Source: JAGOSP01 sp964428075
Lineage (GTDB): Bacteria > Patescibacteriota > Minisyncoccia > Moranbacterales > UBA1568
Direction: 5' to 3'
DNA: 6,025 nt
Assembly: GCA_964428075.1 (NCBI GenBank)
Contig: CAYRWQ010000033.1
Span: 1 to 6,025, forward strand
In this document: positions 1 to 5,246 of the stretch, piece by piece
Position numbering within the stretch: position 1 is the stretch's first letter
How the letters are laid out: every line of letters begins with the position of its first letter
Program-made: the position numbers and the translations under genes
The notes under the pieces: model-generated
The model's database searches: none
The model's input: only the letters and a program-made list of their open reading frames with translations
What the model was told of the DNA's origin: nothing

Positions 1-3
1 CGT

Positions 4-53
4 TGTCAAGGTACAAGTACTTATGTAGTATGTTTTTTGATCGCTGTCAAGGT
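4..53 (-). promoter_or_regulatory. Tandem leftward TTGACA elements, possible promoter(s)
   Basis: The 9-mer TGTCAAGGT occurs at 4-12 and again at 45-53, 41 bp apart. Read on the minus strand, each copy contains a perfect -35 hexamer TTGACA. The right copy (45-50) is followed after 17 bp by TACATA (22-27), a poor -10 with three of six consensus matches. The -10 for the left copy would lie outside the window. This may be a promoter for a gene to the left, downstream of recG. The rest of 1-191 shows no convincing gene and no terminator after recG. Seen: the repeats and the spacing. Inferred: promoter function. Confidence 0.3.
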
Positions 54-191
54 TCCTACATTGTGTCTGATGATTTATTGATCTCCGGCTGGTGTATACC
101 TGTGTTCATACAATGGTCTGGCGCGTATGTGACACATCCATCTGGGCACATGCGAGGATATTGGACAGGAGGCATTTGGCTTTCCCCGTGT

Positions 192-2288
192 TTATTCCAT
201 ATGTACTTGATTGGTAAAACGGGTGAGAGACTGACGGAGGAGTGCATGTTGCTGAAGCTGGGGATCTTCATTGAGCAGAGCTTCGGCTTCAGCACGAGCG
301 AGTGAAACGAGTTTGAGGTTCGTGAGGCTTTCCATGGCGACATCTGGAAGACCTGATTGGCGTATTCCCAGAAAAGAACCGGGACCACGAATGGCCAGGT
401 CGGTTTCGGAAATGGCAAATCCATCATTACTTTTTTCGAGGGCAGTGAGCCGCTTGTTTTCGGCCAAGGCTTGATCTCCGGGCATGAGAAAACAATAGGA
501 CTGATATTCACTTCGTCCGACGCGTCCTCGGAATTGATGGAGCTGTGAAAGTCCAAATCGATCGGCTTCTTCAATGACTATGACGGAGGCATTTGGTATA
601 TCGATACCAACTTCAACGACAGATGTCGCGACGAGGATATCGAAAGCATGCTCTTTGAAGGCCTTCATTATATCCTCTTTCTCTCGGGATTTCATTTTTC
701 CGTGAATGAGTCCGAGCTTGAGATCAGGAAAAATTTGTTTCTCCAATGTTTCGTGTTCCGCGATGGCGGCTTTGACATCTTTGAGTGCGAGTGAAGTTTC
801 TATGAGGGGAAAAATGATGAAAGCTTGGCGGCCTTTTTTGATTTCTTGTCTGATGAAGTCCTCAATCTTTTTTCGATCCGCTTGATTTCGAGCGATGCGC
901 GTGATGATGGGTTTTCGGTTTTTTGGCATTTCAGTGAGAAATGAGATGTCGAGATTGCCAAAAGAAGCGAGAGCGAGTGTACGCGGAATAGGGGTGGCTG
1001 TCATGGCAAGGAAGTGAGGTACCGTCGATGTTTGACCGTCATCAGTGTTTAAACTACGTTCTTGGAGCCGGGCACGTTGGGCAACGCCAAAGCGATGTTG
1101 TTCATCGACCACGACGAGCGCGAGGGAACGGAACGAGACTGTATCTTCTAGGAGAGCATGCGTGCCGATGATGATGCTGGGTATGCCAGCTTTGAGCGCG
1201 GAGATCAGAGTCTTTTTCGATACTTTTTCTTGGCCGAGTATTTGATAACTCTTGGTGTAGAGAGCTATTTGGAAATGGGTATGCGCGAAGAGGCGCGTGA
1301 GGGATTCGAAATGTTGTCGGGCGAGCACTTCGGTTGGGGCGAGCAGTACCGATTGATTTTCTGAGAGTGAGACGGCATGGAGAGCGAGAGCGGCCACCGC
1401 GGTCTTGCCGGATCCCACGTCACCGTTTAAGAGCCGATTCATGGGTCGGTCAAGCGCGAGATCAGACAGGATGGATGACACCGCTGCTTTTTGAGATCTG
1501 GTGAGCGTGAAGGGGAATGAAGCAACAAAAGACTGTGTGTTGGATCGACGAGGTACTATTGGAGTTGCATACGCGCTTTGATAGAGCGTCCGCATCTCGA
1601 GCGCCTTCAGTTGGAGTAGAAACATTTCATCGAAAGCGAAGCGTTTTTTCGCGACGAGTGAGACTTCCCGGTTCTTTGGAAAATGAATATCGAAGAGCGC
1701 ACGATGGAGAGACGGCAGATGCAGTTTTTTGATCAGTTTGGGAGGGAGAGGATCAGGGATGGTTTCGAATTTTTTGAAAAGCGTCGCGATGAGGTAGCGA
1801 AGGTATTTTGAAGTGATGCCGTGAGTTTCTGGGTAGGTTGGTACAAGACGAGCGGTATGAGTGGCATCGCGTGACACGCGTTCGAAGGCGGGATTGGAAA
1901 TGACGAGGCCAAGGCGGTCTTTGGTTACTTTCCCTGAGATACGAATTTCCATGTCCTGAGCGAGGATTTGGCCGATAAATTTTTGGTTAAACCAGATAAG
2001 GCGGATGGATCCTGAATCATCGGTGAGTCTGGCACTCGTAAGGAGCATGCGTTTTTTGAAACTTCTTTGCACGGTGAACTCTGTGAGCGTGCCTGTGAAG
2101 GTGGCTTGCGTGCCGGGAGTAGCTTCGGAGAGAGGCAGTGTTTGCGAGTAGTCTTGGTAGCGGCTGGGAAAATGGAGGAACAGATCAAAAATCGTGACGA
2201 TTCCAAGATGAGTCAGTTTTTTGTATTGTTGGGGTTTGATGAGGGCAAGATCGGAGAGGGGAGTGTCGAGAGTCATAGAAGTGGGCAT
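192..2288 (-). CDS. recG: ATP-dependent DNA helicase RecG
   Basis: RecG is a superfamily 2 double-stranded DNA translocase that remodels stalled forks, D-loops and Holliday junctions. The product is 698 residues from ATG 2288, normal for the family. An N-terminal wedge/OB-type region (about residues 50-150) precedes the helicase core. Visible motifs: Walker A GDVGSGKT (about 289-296), motif II DEQH followed by RFG (395-398), TATPIPRTLA (430-439), motif V SVVEVGIDIP (556-565), motif VI QLHQFRGRVGR (582-592) and the C-terminal RGPGSFLGIRQSG typical of RecG. The frame extends five codons upstream to a TTG at 2303, but that codon lies upstream of the predicted transcription start, so I chose ATG 2288; ATG 2276 is also possible. 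Neither has a Shine-Dalgarno sequence. The stop is TAA. No key residue is missing. The neighbour upstream is separated by a terminator, so recG looks monocistronic, at least at its 5' end. Confidence 0.97.
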   Translation of the reverse strand: MPTSMTLDTPLSDLALIKPQQYKKLTHLGIVTIFDLFLHFPSRYQDYSQTLPLSEATPGTQATFTGTLTEFTVQRSFKKRMLLTSARLTDDSGSIRLIWFNQKFIGQILAQDMEIRISGKVTKDRLGLVISNPAFERVSRDATHTARLVPTYPETHGITSKYLRYLIATLFKKFETIPDPLPPKLIKKLHLPSLHRALFDIHFPKNREVSLVAKKRFAFDEMFLLQLKALEMRTLYQSAYATPIVPRRSNTQSFVASFPFTLTRSQKAAVSSILSDLALDRPMNRLLNGDVGSGKTAVAALALHAVSLSENQSVLLAPTEVLARQHFESLTRLFAHTHFQIALYTKSYQILGQEKVSKKTLISALKAGIPSIIIGTHALLEDTVSFRSLALVVVDEQHRFGVAQRARLQERSLNTDDGQTSTVPHFLAMTATPIPRTLALASFGNLDISFLTEMPKNRKPIITRIARNQADRKKIEDFIRQEIKKGRQAFIIFPLIETSLALKDVKAAIAEHETLEKQIFPDLKLGLIHGKMKSREKEDIMKAFKEHAFDILVATSVVEVGIDIPNASVIVIEEADRFGLSQLHQFRGRVGRSEYQSYCFLMPGDQALAENKRLTALEKSNDGFAISETDLAIRGPGSFLGIRQSGLPDVAMESLTNLKLVSLARAEAEALLNEDPQLQQHALLRQSLTRFTNQVHME

Positions 2289-2305
2289 GTAACGGTGGTA
2301 CAAGG

Positions 2306-2334
2306 AGTATAGCGCGGAAAGAGACCGCCCTCAA
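2306..2334 (-). promoter_or_regulatory. recG promoter (sigma70-like)
   Basis: On the minus strand, TTGAGG (2329-2334) and TATACT (2306-2311) are separated by exactly 17 bp. A start about 7 nt past the -10 would fall near 2299, only about 11 nt before ATG 2288. The recG transcript would thus have a very short leader with no Shine-Dalgarno sequence. The boxes are seen directly; the start site is inferred. Confidence 0.65.
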
Positions 2335-2375
2335 ATTTTTTTTCGGGAGTGAAAGGGGGGAAAAGGGTCAGTGAA

Positions 2376-2405
2376 GAAAATAAAATCCCGCTGATTGAAA
2401 GCGGG
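2376..2405 (-). terminator. Rho-independent terminator of the 98-residue gene
   Basis: Read on the minus strand, a 6-bp GC-rich stem CCCGCT/AGCGGG (arms 2400-2405 and 2387-2392) with a 7-nt loop is followed by ATTTTATTTTC. It lies about 70 nt past the TAA of the minus-strand gene at 2474-2770 and just upstream of the recG promoter, so it insulates the two. A T8 tract (2457-2464 region) right after that stop codon has no clear hairpin. A second palindrome, ATCCGGA-G-TCCGGAT, sits at 2416-2430, between the stop and the terminator. Confidence 0.7.
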
Positions 2406-2473
2406 GGGAAGCGAAATCCGGAGTCCGGATGAATGGCGAACGGCAGGGAGTAAGAAAAAAAATTTTCAGATCT

Positions 2474-2770
2474 TTATGGTTGAGTTTCAGTGGGTAAGTT
2501 GATACCCAGAAACTTCAACAATTTCCGGATCTCATCTTGATCCACTTGAGATCTTCCATATTGCCGAAATACAAGTTCAATGCCTGTTGTCATGTCGACG
2601 GCACACCGAGGACATATCTTTCGTTGTTTTCTTGCTGTACTGATCGCTGCCATGATGTACGCTGTGTGATAGGGCTGCAAGCGGATTTCGAATGTTACTA
2701 CTGCCAATATTGCACCGGGTTCTCCTGTACTACTCTCGGTGATGCGAACGGATCTCGTGTTCGGAAGCAT
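2474..2770 (-). CDS. Small CPxC-motif protein of unknown function (98 aa)
   Basis: I do not recognise this protein. From ATG 2770 it has 98 residues, and GGAG lies 6 nt before the ATG. A TTG at 2782 is in frame, but that SD would then fall inside the gene, so the ATG is preferred. The middle holds a hydrophobic stretch (about 20-30), a basic cluster ARKQRK (46-51) and one CPRC pair (C53, C56). The C-terminal part (about 77-90) looks like an amphipathic helix. A single CxxC could bind metal in a dimer or be a redox pair; both are guesses. There is no signal peptide. Support for a real gene comes from context: a TTGACA-17-TATATT promoter, an SD and a downstream terminator all fit. It diverges from the aminotransferase gene. 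A regulatory role is conceivable but unproven. Confidence 0.65.
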   Translation of the reverse strand: MLPNTRSVRITESSTGEPGAILAVVTFEIRLQPYHTAYIMAAISTARKQRKICPRCAVDMTTGIELVFRQYGRSQVDQDEIRKLLKFLGINLPTETQP

Positions 2771-2845
2771 GATTTTCTCCAAGTCTTGGTTGTTTCTTTG
2801 CTACCCTTGCCTTTATTATGAGATTGTCAAACAAACTACCGAGGT

Positions 2846-2874
2846 AATATAGCTTGAAAACATACTGTTGTCAA
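2846..2874 (-). promoter_or_regulatory. Promoter of the 98-residue gene
   Basis: On the minus strand a perfect -35 TTGACA (2869-2874) is followed after 17 bp by TATATT (2846-2851), five of six matches to consensus. The predicted start is near 2839, leaving a leader of about 70 nt before ATG 2770. Its -35 box overlaps the -35 box of a plus-strand promoter. Confidence 0.7.
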
Positions 2875-2905
2875 TATCGTCTCAGGGGGGGATTATGCGT
2901 ATAAT
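2868..2905 (+). promoter_or_regulatory. Promoter region of the aminotransferase gene
   Basis: Two overlapping solutions exist. TTGTCA (2868-2873, five of six) lies 17 bp before GATTAT (2891-2896, four of six). A perfect TATAAT stands at 2900-2905, but at normal spacing its -35 (2877-2882) is poor; TTGTCA is 26 bp away. A run of seven G (2885-2891) lies within the spacer. Starts near 2903 or 2912 would give a leader of about 35-45 nt. Confidence 0.6.
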
Positions 2906-2946
2906 GGGTTATCGAAGACGCTTACCACTGTGACCAATTTTTGAAT

Positions 2947-3810
2947 ATGCAGTTTCAACTTCCGGCTTTTTACAAGGGGAAAATCGTAGCGGTTGATACC
3001 ATAACGCTTAGCCCTTCCGATCTTGGGATGTTGCGTGGATTTACTATTTTTGATGTGATGGTGGCCGAGCATGGCCGAGCCTTCCTTTGGGAGCGGCATT
3101 ATGACCGCTTGGTTTCTTCGGCTCAGTCAATGGGCTTGGTGGTTCCGTTGGACAAGGCAGCCTATGGAAAGGCTTTGGCCGAGTTGATCGCAGCTTCACC
3201 AACCCAAGAGCTCGTGTTACGAACCGTACTCTCGGGTGGACCGAGTGAGAATGGTTTCACCCCCGAGTCGGGTCGGGAGACCTTCTATATTCTCACGGAA
3301 GCGCGACATCGTTTGCCGGAGAGTGTCTATCAGGAAGGGGTAAAATTGATTACTTTACCGTATGAGCGCTATCTCCCACAAGTGAAATTCGCCAATCATG
3401 CTGTCTCCATCTGGGATCTCGGACGACGGAAACGTGAGGGAGCTTTTGATACGCTCTACGTTGCTAATGGAGTGATTTCCGAAGCGTCACAGGGGAATGT
3501 GTTGCTCGTACAGGATGGCAGTTTGGTCACGCCGCGCGAAGAAGTGCTCTGGGGTATCGTACAGGGGATTGTCATGGAGTTGGCCGCGGCATCTGGTATT
3601 CCGACCGAGTGGCGGAGTATTGCGCTTGAGGAATTGCTTGCGGCTGATGAGGTTTTGCTGACCGGAAGTAGTAAGGGTATCGTACCAGTCGTTCGTGTGA
3701 ATGAGCACGTCATTGGTGACGGAAAACCAGGACCAATGAGCGTTCGGCTTTCGGCAGTGTATACGAAATATATCGATTCTGAGCACGGAGAGTCTGAATC
3801 CGTGATGTGA
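2947..3810 (+). CDS. Class IV PLP-dependent aminotransferase (BCAT / D-amino-acid aminotransferase / ADC-lyase superfamily)
   Basis: This is a fold-type IV pyridoxal-phosphate enzyme of 287 residues, a normal length. The family transfers amino groups between branched-chain or D-amino acids and 2-oxo acids, or cleaves aminodeoxychorismate; which reaction applies here cannot be read safely. Visible signatures: RGFTIFDVM (30-38) where relatives have RGDGVFET, then WERHYDRL (48-55) with the conserved Arg and His; the probable Schiff-base lysine K147 in LPQVKFANHA; E179 in SEASQGNV, expected to contact the PLP ring nitrogen; TGSSKGIVPV (239-248) for the phosphate-binding loop; and IGDGKPGP (256-263). 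No signal peptide, so cytoplasmic. The frame opens at TTG 2941, but ATG 2947 fits family N-termini better. Neither start has an SD. The stop is TGA. No partner biosynthetic gene is adjacent, so the pathway is not indicated. Confidence 0.9.
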   Translation: MQFQLPAFYKGKIVAVDTITLSPSDLGMLRGFTIFDVMVAEHGRAFLWERHYDRLVSSAQSMGLVVPLDKAAYGKALAELIAASPTQELVLRTVLSGGPSENGFTPESGRETFYILTEARHRLPESVYQEGVKLITLPYERYLPQVKFANHAVSIWDLGRRKREGAFDTLYVANGVISEASQGNVLLVQDGSLVTPREEVLWGIVQGIVMELAAASGIPTEWRSIALEELLAADEVLLTGSSKGIVPVVRVNEHVIGDGKPGPMSVRLSAVYTKYIDSEHGESESVM

Positions 3811-3914
3811 TCGTGACTACAGAGTTTCTTGGATTTGAGTCCCGAGAATATTGTGCTGCAGAGCAGGGTTCGGAGATGAAGAAAAGGATACAAGTGTTTA
3901 CGAAATTTTCATCC

Positions 3915-3959
3915 GAGAGAAAATGAGAGCCCCAAGGAGAAGTGTTCTACCAGGGGCTC
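3915..3959 (-). terminator. Convergent-gene hairpin, probable terminator
   Basis: Arms GAGCCCC (3927-3933) and GGGGCTC (3953-3959) form a perfect 7-bp stem. Its 19-nt interior can pair further (GGAGAA with TTCTaCC around GTG). Read on the minus strand it is followed by TCATTTTCTCTC, a modest T tract, about 30 nt past the stop of the 132-residue gene. In the plus direction no T tract follows, so termination of the aminotransferase transcript here would be weaker. A smaller CTGC-AGA-GCAG hairpin lies near 3854-3864. Otherwise I see nothing in 3811-3988. Confidence 0.5.
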
Positions 3960-3988
3960 GGGTTGGATGCTTGCACCAGAACTCGATG

Positions 3989-4387
3989 TCAGTCGTCGAA
4001 GTCTTGCCAGTAGGCTTCGGTTTCTCGCCGTCCGCCCACAATTTCATATTCGATCTTGACCCCGAGTGTCGAAGACATCAGTAAGATCAACTGCGTACAC
4101 AATGCAGCTCGGTTTTGTCCGTGAATCGTGAAGATCCAGGGGTTTCCGTTCGTGCGTACTACCCCGATAAACGTCCGTCGCGGTTTTAGTGCGGCAGAGA
4201 AACGCCAAGACATGTTCGATGGCATGCCGGTGTCCGGATCCTGATACAGGATTCCGAACGAGTCGTCTGCGAGCAAGTCCGACTTGATGCCGTTACTCAA
4301 GGCGAGCGCGCATCTTTGTGAGCGAAGCAATCCACTGATTTGTTCGGTCGAAAGTTGTTGCGGACAGTTCTTAACTGCGTTGTTCAT
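3989..4387 (-). CDS. Orphan hypothetical protein (132 aa)
   Basis: I do not recognise this protein. From ATG 4387 it has 132 residues and ends in TGA. The start is well supported: a perfect AAAGGAG (4395-4401) lies 7 nt upstream, the best SD in the window. No signal peptide or membrane helix is evident. An N-terminal helical part (about 12-31) is followed by a mixed region, a likely beta hairpin around TFIGVVRTNGNPWIFTIHG (72-90), a helix (about 92-107) and a strand KIEYEIV (111-117). The tail is acidic (EAYWQDFDD). This pattern suggests a compact alpha/beta domain. Cysteines are at 8, 26 and 97, with no CxxC. The gene is monocistronic, convergent with the aminotransferase gene, and has a TTGACA promoter with a perfect palindrome at the predicted start site, so its expression is probably regulated. 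Function is unknown. Confidence 0.75.
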   Translation of the reverse strand: MNNAVKNCPQQLSTEQISGLLRSQRCALALSNGIKSDLLADDSFGILYQDPDTGMPSNMSWRFSAALKPRRTFIGVVRTNGNPWIFTIHGQNRAALCTQLILLMSSTLGVKIEYEIVGGRRETEAYWQDFDD

Positions 4388-4417
4388 GAGTCTACTCCTT
4401 TCAAGGTACCACCTAAA

Positions 4418-4444
4418 AAAATCAAGTCACTATGACTTGATTTT
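4418..4444 (-). promoter_or_regulatory. Perfect palindrome at the transcription start: operator or 5' hairpin
   Basis: Arms AAAATCAAGTCA (4418-4429) and its exact complement (4433-4444) flank a 3-nt centre, giving 12 matching base pairs. The minus-strand reading ends in T7 (4415-4421), so the RNA would look like an intrinsic terminator. The predicted start of the 132-residue gene transcript is near 4443, so the palindrome occupies about +1 to +26, and the SD follows 13 nt later. A repressor operator over the start site or a stabilising/attenuating 5' hairpin would both fit. The sequence shows the symmetry; the role is inferred. Confidence 0.7.
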
Positions 4445-4449
4445 CTGCT

Positions 4450-4478
4450 AAAGTATCATCATTACTCTCTCGTGTCAA
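4450..4478 (-). promoter_or_regulatory. Promoter of the 132-residue gene
   Basis: On the minus strand, TTGACA (4473-4478) matches the -35 consensus fully and is followed after 17 bp by TACTTT (4450-4455), four of six matches. The predicted start is near 4443, at the outer edge of the palindrome, leaving a leader of about 55 nt. Confidence 0.7.
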
Positions 4479-4733
4479 CCATTCCTCATATTTCAATACC
4501 TGTGCATCACCCGTATACTTGGATGTTGCACAGAAAGCTAGGGCATACACGACGAATCCTCATGTACCGAATGTAAGATCTCGGCGAAAAACAGGTGCGC
4601 GAAAGCGCGCCGGATTTAGATTCATTTTCGGTGAAATCCCCTTTGGATTCTGGGAGAAATTCAGGTGGAAACCATTGGGACGCGCTTCGCGCGTCCCGCA
4701 TGTTGGCTTCAAAAAAGCCGATTAGTTCGCTGT
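4479..4733. other. Gene-free region with GC-rich hairpins
   Basis: No credible gene is seen between the 132-residue gene and tRNA-Arg(CCG). Three inverted repeats stand out: 4594-4611 (7-bp arms around GAAA), 4677-4697 (GGGACGCGC, a 9-bp perfect stem with a 3-nt loop) and 4705-4719 (GGCTT/AAGCC around CAAAA). They follow the tRNA on the minus strand, so they could shape its 3' trailer, or they could belong to an undescribed RNA on either strand. TATACT at 4514-4519 on the plus strand is a possible -10 with a poor -35. The long open frames across this stretch run through the tRNA and are not believable. Confidence 0.45.
4587..4611 (-). terminator. Possible terminator downstream of tRNA-Arg(CCG)
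   Basis: Read on the minus strand, GGCGCGC-TTTC-GCGCACC is followed by TGTTTTTCG. One C-A mismatch interrupts the 7-bp stem (it is G-U on the plus strand). It lies about 120 nt past the tRNA 3' end and is the first hairpin there with a T tract behind it, so it may end the tRNA transcript. Confidence 0.4.
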
Positions 4734-4808
4734 TGGTGTCCTCGGCAGGAGTCGAACCTGCGTTTCCTCCTTCGGAGGGAGGTGTCTTATCCGTTATACG
4801 ACGAGGAC
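4734..4808 (-). tRNA. tRNA-Arg (anticodon CCG)
   Basis: The minus strand folds into a full cloverleaf of 72 nt plus an encoded CCA (4734-4736). The acceptor stem GTCCTCG/CGAGGAC is perfect, and the anticodon stem CCTCC/GGAGG encloses loop CTCCGAA with anticodon CCG, reading CGG. The T arm GCAGG-TTCGACT-CCTGC is standard. A20 in the D loop and C35 fit arginine identity. The D stem GTAT/AGAC has an A12-G23 mismatch. The discriminator base is A. Confidence 0.93.
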
Positions 4809-4820
4809 GTTTTGTTGTTG

Positions 4821-4875
4821 AAAAAACCGGGCGATCCGCTCTGGTACTCTTTTGTGAGTGGCATCGCGGGTCCGG
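4821..4875 (-). promoter_or_regulatory. Terminator-like hairpin in the tRNA-Arg(CCG) leader
   Basis: On the minus strand CCGG (4872-4875) plus GCGAT (4863-4867) can pair with ATCGC (4831-4835) plus CCGG (4827-4830), with a 4-nt bulge and an inner ACTC/GAGT stem. T6 (4821-4826) follows at once. It sits between a possible promoter at 4892-4900 and the tRNA, ending 12 nt before the tRNA 5' end. It could terminate read-through from tRNA-Arg(GCG) or attenuate this tRNA. The pairing is visible; the function is inferred. Confidence 0.4.
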
Positions 4876-4891
4876 ATTTTTAAGTGTATCT

Positions 4892-4900
4892 ATTGTACCA
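4892..4900 (-). promoter_or_regulatory. Extended -10 promoter for tRNA-Arg(CCG)
   Basis: TGG-TACAAT on the minus strand is an extended -10 element. The best -35 at 17 bp (TTCGGA) is poor. The start would be near 4885, about 77 nt before the tRNA. Confidence 0.4.
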
Positions 4901-5015
4901 AGCTCGAACCTATTTCCGAAACAAATGATCCGGAACAAGTCCTTTCCCAAAAAAATCTTCGCTTCGTCGAGTTCGAATTTAAGCCCTATGCACTGCTAGA
5001 ATCCTTGGAGGGCAG

Positions 5016-5106
5016 AACCCCGAGAGAACAACGCCCTTTCCTTTTTTCAGAAAAAACCGGGCGTGCGCAAAATCAGAAATATAAAGAGAGTTTTTCTCTC
5101 GGGGTT
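5016..5106. repeat. Nested inverted repeat between the two tRNA-Arg genes
   Basis: Outer arms AACCCCGAGAGA (5016-5027) and TCTCTCGGGGTT (5095-5106) are exact 12-bp complements 67 bp apart. Inside, CGCCC (5032-5036) pairs with GGGCG (5059-5063), and TTTTTTC (5042-5048) with GAAAAAA (5050-5056), though the last pair leaves only a 1-nt centre. On the minus strand a competing local hairpin, GAGAG-AAAAA-CTCTC (5086-5100), is followed by TTTATATTT and could act as a short terminator after tRNA-Arg(GCG). The local hairpin and the outer stem share bases and cannot form together. Confidence 0.6.
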
Positions 5107-5123
5107 GCTGGTGTATTCGCCAG

Positions 5124-5196
5124 TGCGCTTGGCAGGAATCGGACCTACGACCTTCTGGACCGCAACCAGACGCTCTATCCACTGAGCTACAAGCGC
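5124..5196 (-). tRNA. tRNA-Arg (anticodon GCG), no encoded CCA
   Basis: The minus strand folds as a cloverleaf of 73 nt. The acceptor stem GCGCTTG/CAAGCGC and anticodon stem TCTGG/CCAGA are perfect. Loop TTGCGGT gives anticodon GCG, reading CGC and CGU. D stem GCTC/GAGC, A20, G18 and G19 are present. Three oddities: most bacteria decode these codons with ACG (inosine-modified), not GCG; the T loop is TCCGATT, so position 55 is C instead of the near-invariant T; and after discriminator A the genome reads CTG, not CCA, so a CCA-adding enzyme would be needed. The intact stems argue against a decayed gene. Confidence 0.88.
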
Positions 5197-5209
5197 AAAA
5201 CGGTGTACA

Positions 5210-5243
5210 TGTTTTCCGTGTGATAACTAAGATACGGAAAACA
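5210..5243 (-). promoter_or_regulatory. Inverted repeat at the predicted start of the tRNA-Arg(GCG) transcript
   Basis: Arms TGTTTTCCGT (5210-5219) and ACGGAAAACA (5234-5243) are perfect 10-bp complements with a 14-nt loop. On the minus strand they begin 4 nt past the stop of the membrane-protein gene and end 14 nt before the tRNA. No T tract follows, so a terminator is doubtful. The predicted start site near 5243 would place the hairpin at the very 5' end of the tRNA precursor. Confidence 0.5.
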
Positions 5244-5246
5244 AGT

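Larger units (their letters stand above)
4820..5063 (-). repeat. Direct 14-nt repeat CGCCCGGTTTTTTC (two copies)
   Basis: Exact copies lie at 4820-4833 and 5050-5063, both read CGCCCGGTTTTTTC on the minus strand. One is the 3' arm and T tract of the hairpin before tRNA-Arg(CCG); the other forms part of a hairpin between the two tRNA genes. The form is that of a terminator end. The intervening 315 bases between the tRNAs (4809-5123) hold no credible protein gene. Confidence 0.6.

Noticed and set aside
3..305. A plus-strand frame of 100 codons at the left edge
   Set aside because: It starts with TTG without an SD, and its 3' third lies antisense to recG.
56..574. A 172-codon minus-strand frame overlapping the recG 3' end
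   Set aside because: It is a shadow of recG in another frame; recG is certain there, and the extension beyond recG shows no known motif.
2289..2303. TTG 2303 as the recG start
   Set aside because: It lies right behind the -10 box TATACT and upstream of the predicted transcription start; ATG 2288 is preferred.
4405..4413. GGTGGTACC on the minus strand, similar to the T-box core
   Set aside because: The leader is only about 55 nt, has no stem I or specifier loop, and the motif lies after, not within, a terminator stem.
4507..5223. Several open frames of 68-147 codons on both strands across the tRNA-Arg genes
   Set aside because: They run through the tRNA genes; phrases such as RQESNLRF and GRNRTYDLL are translated tRNA antisense, and none has a convincing start signal.
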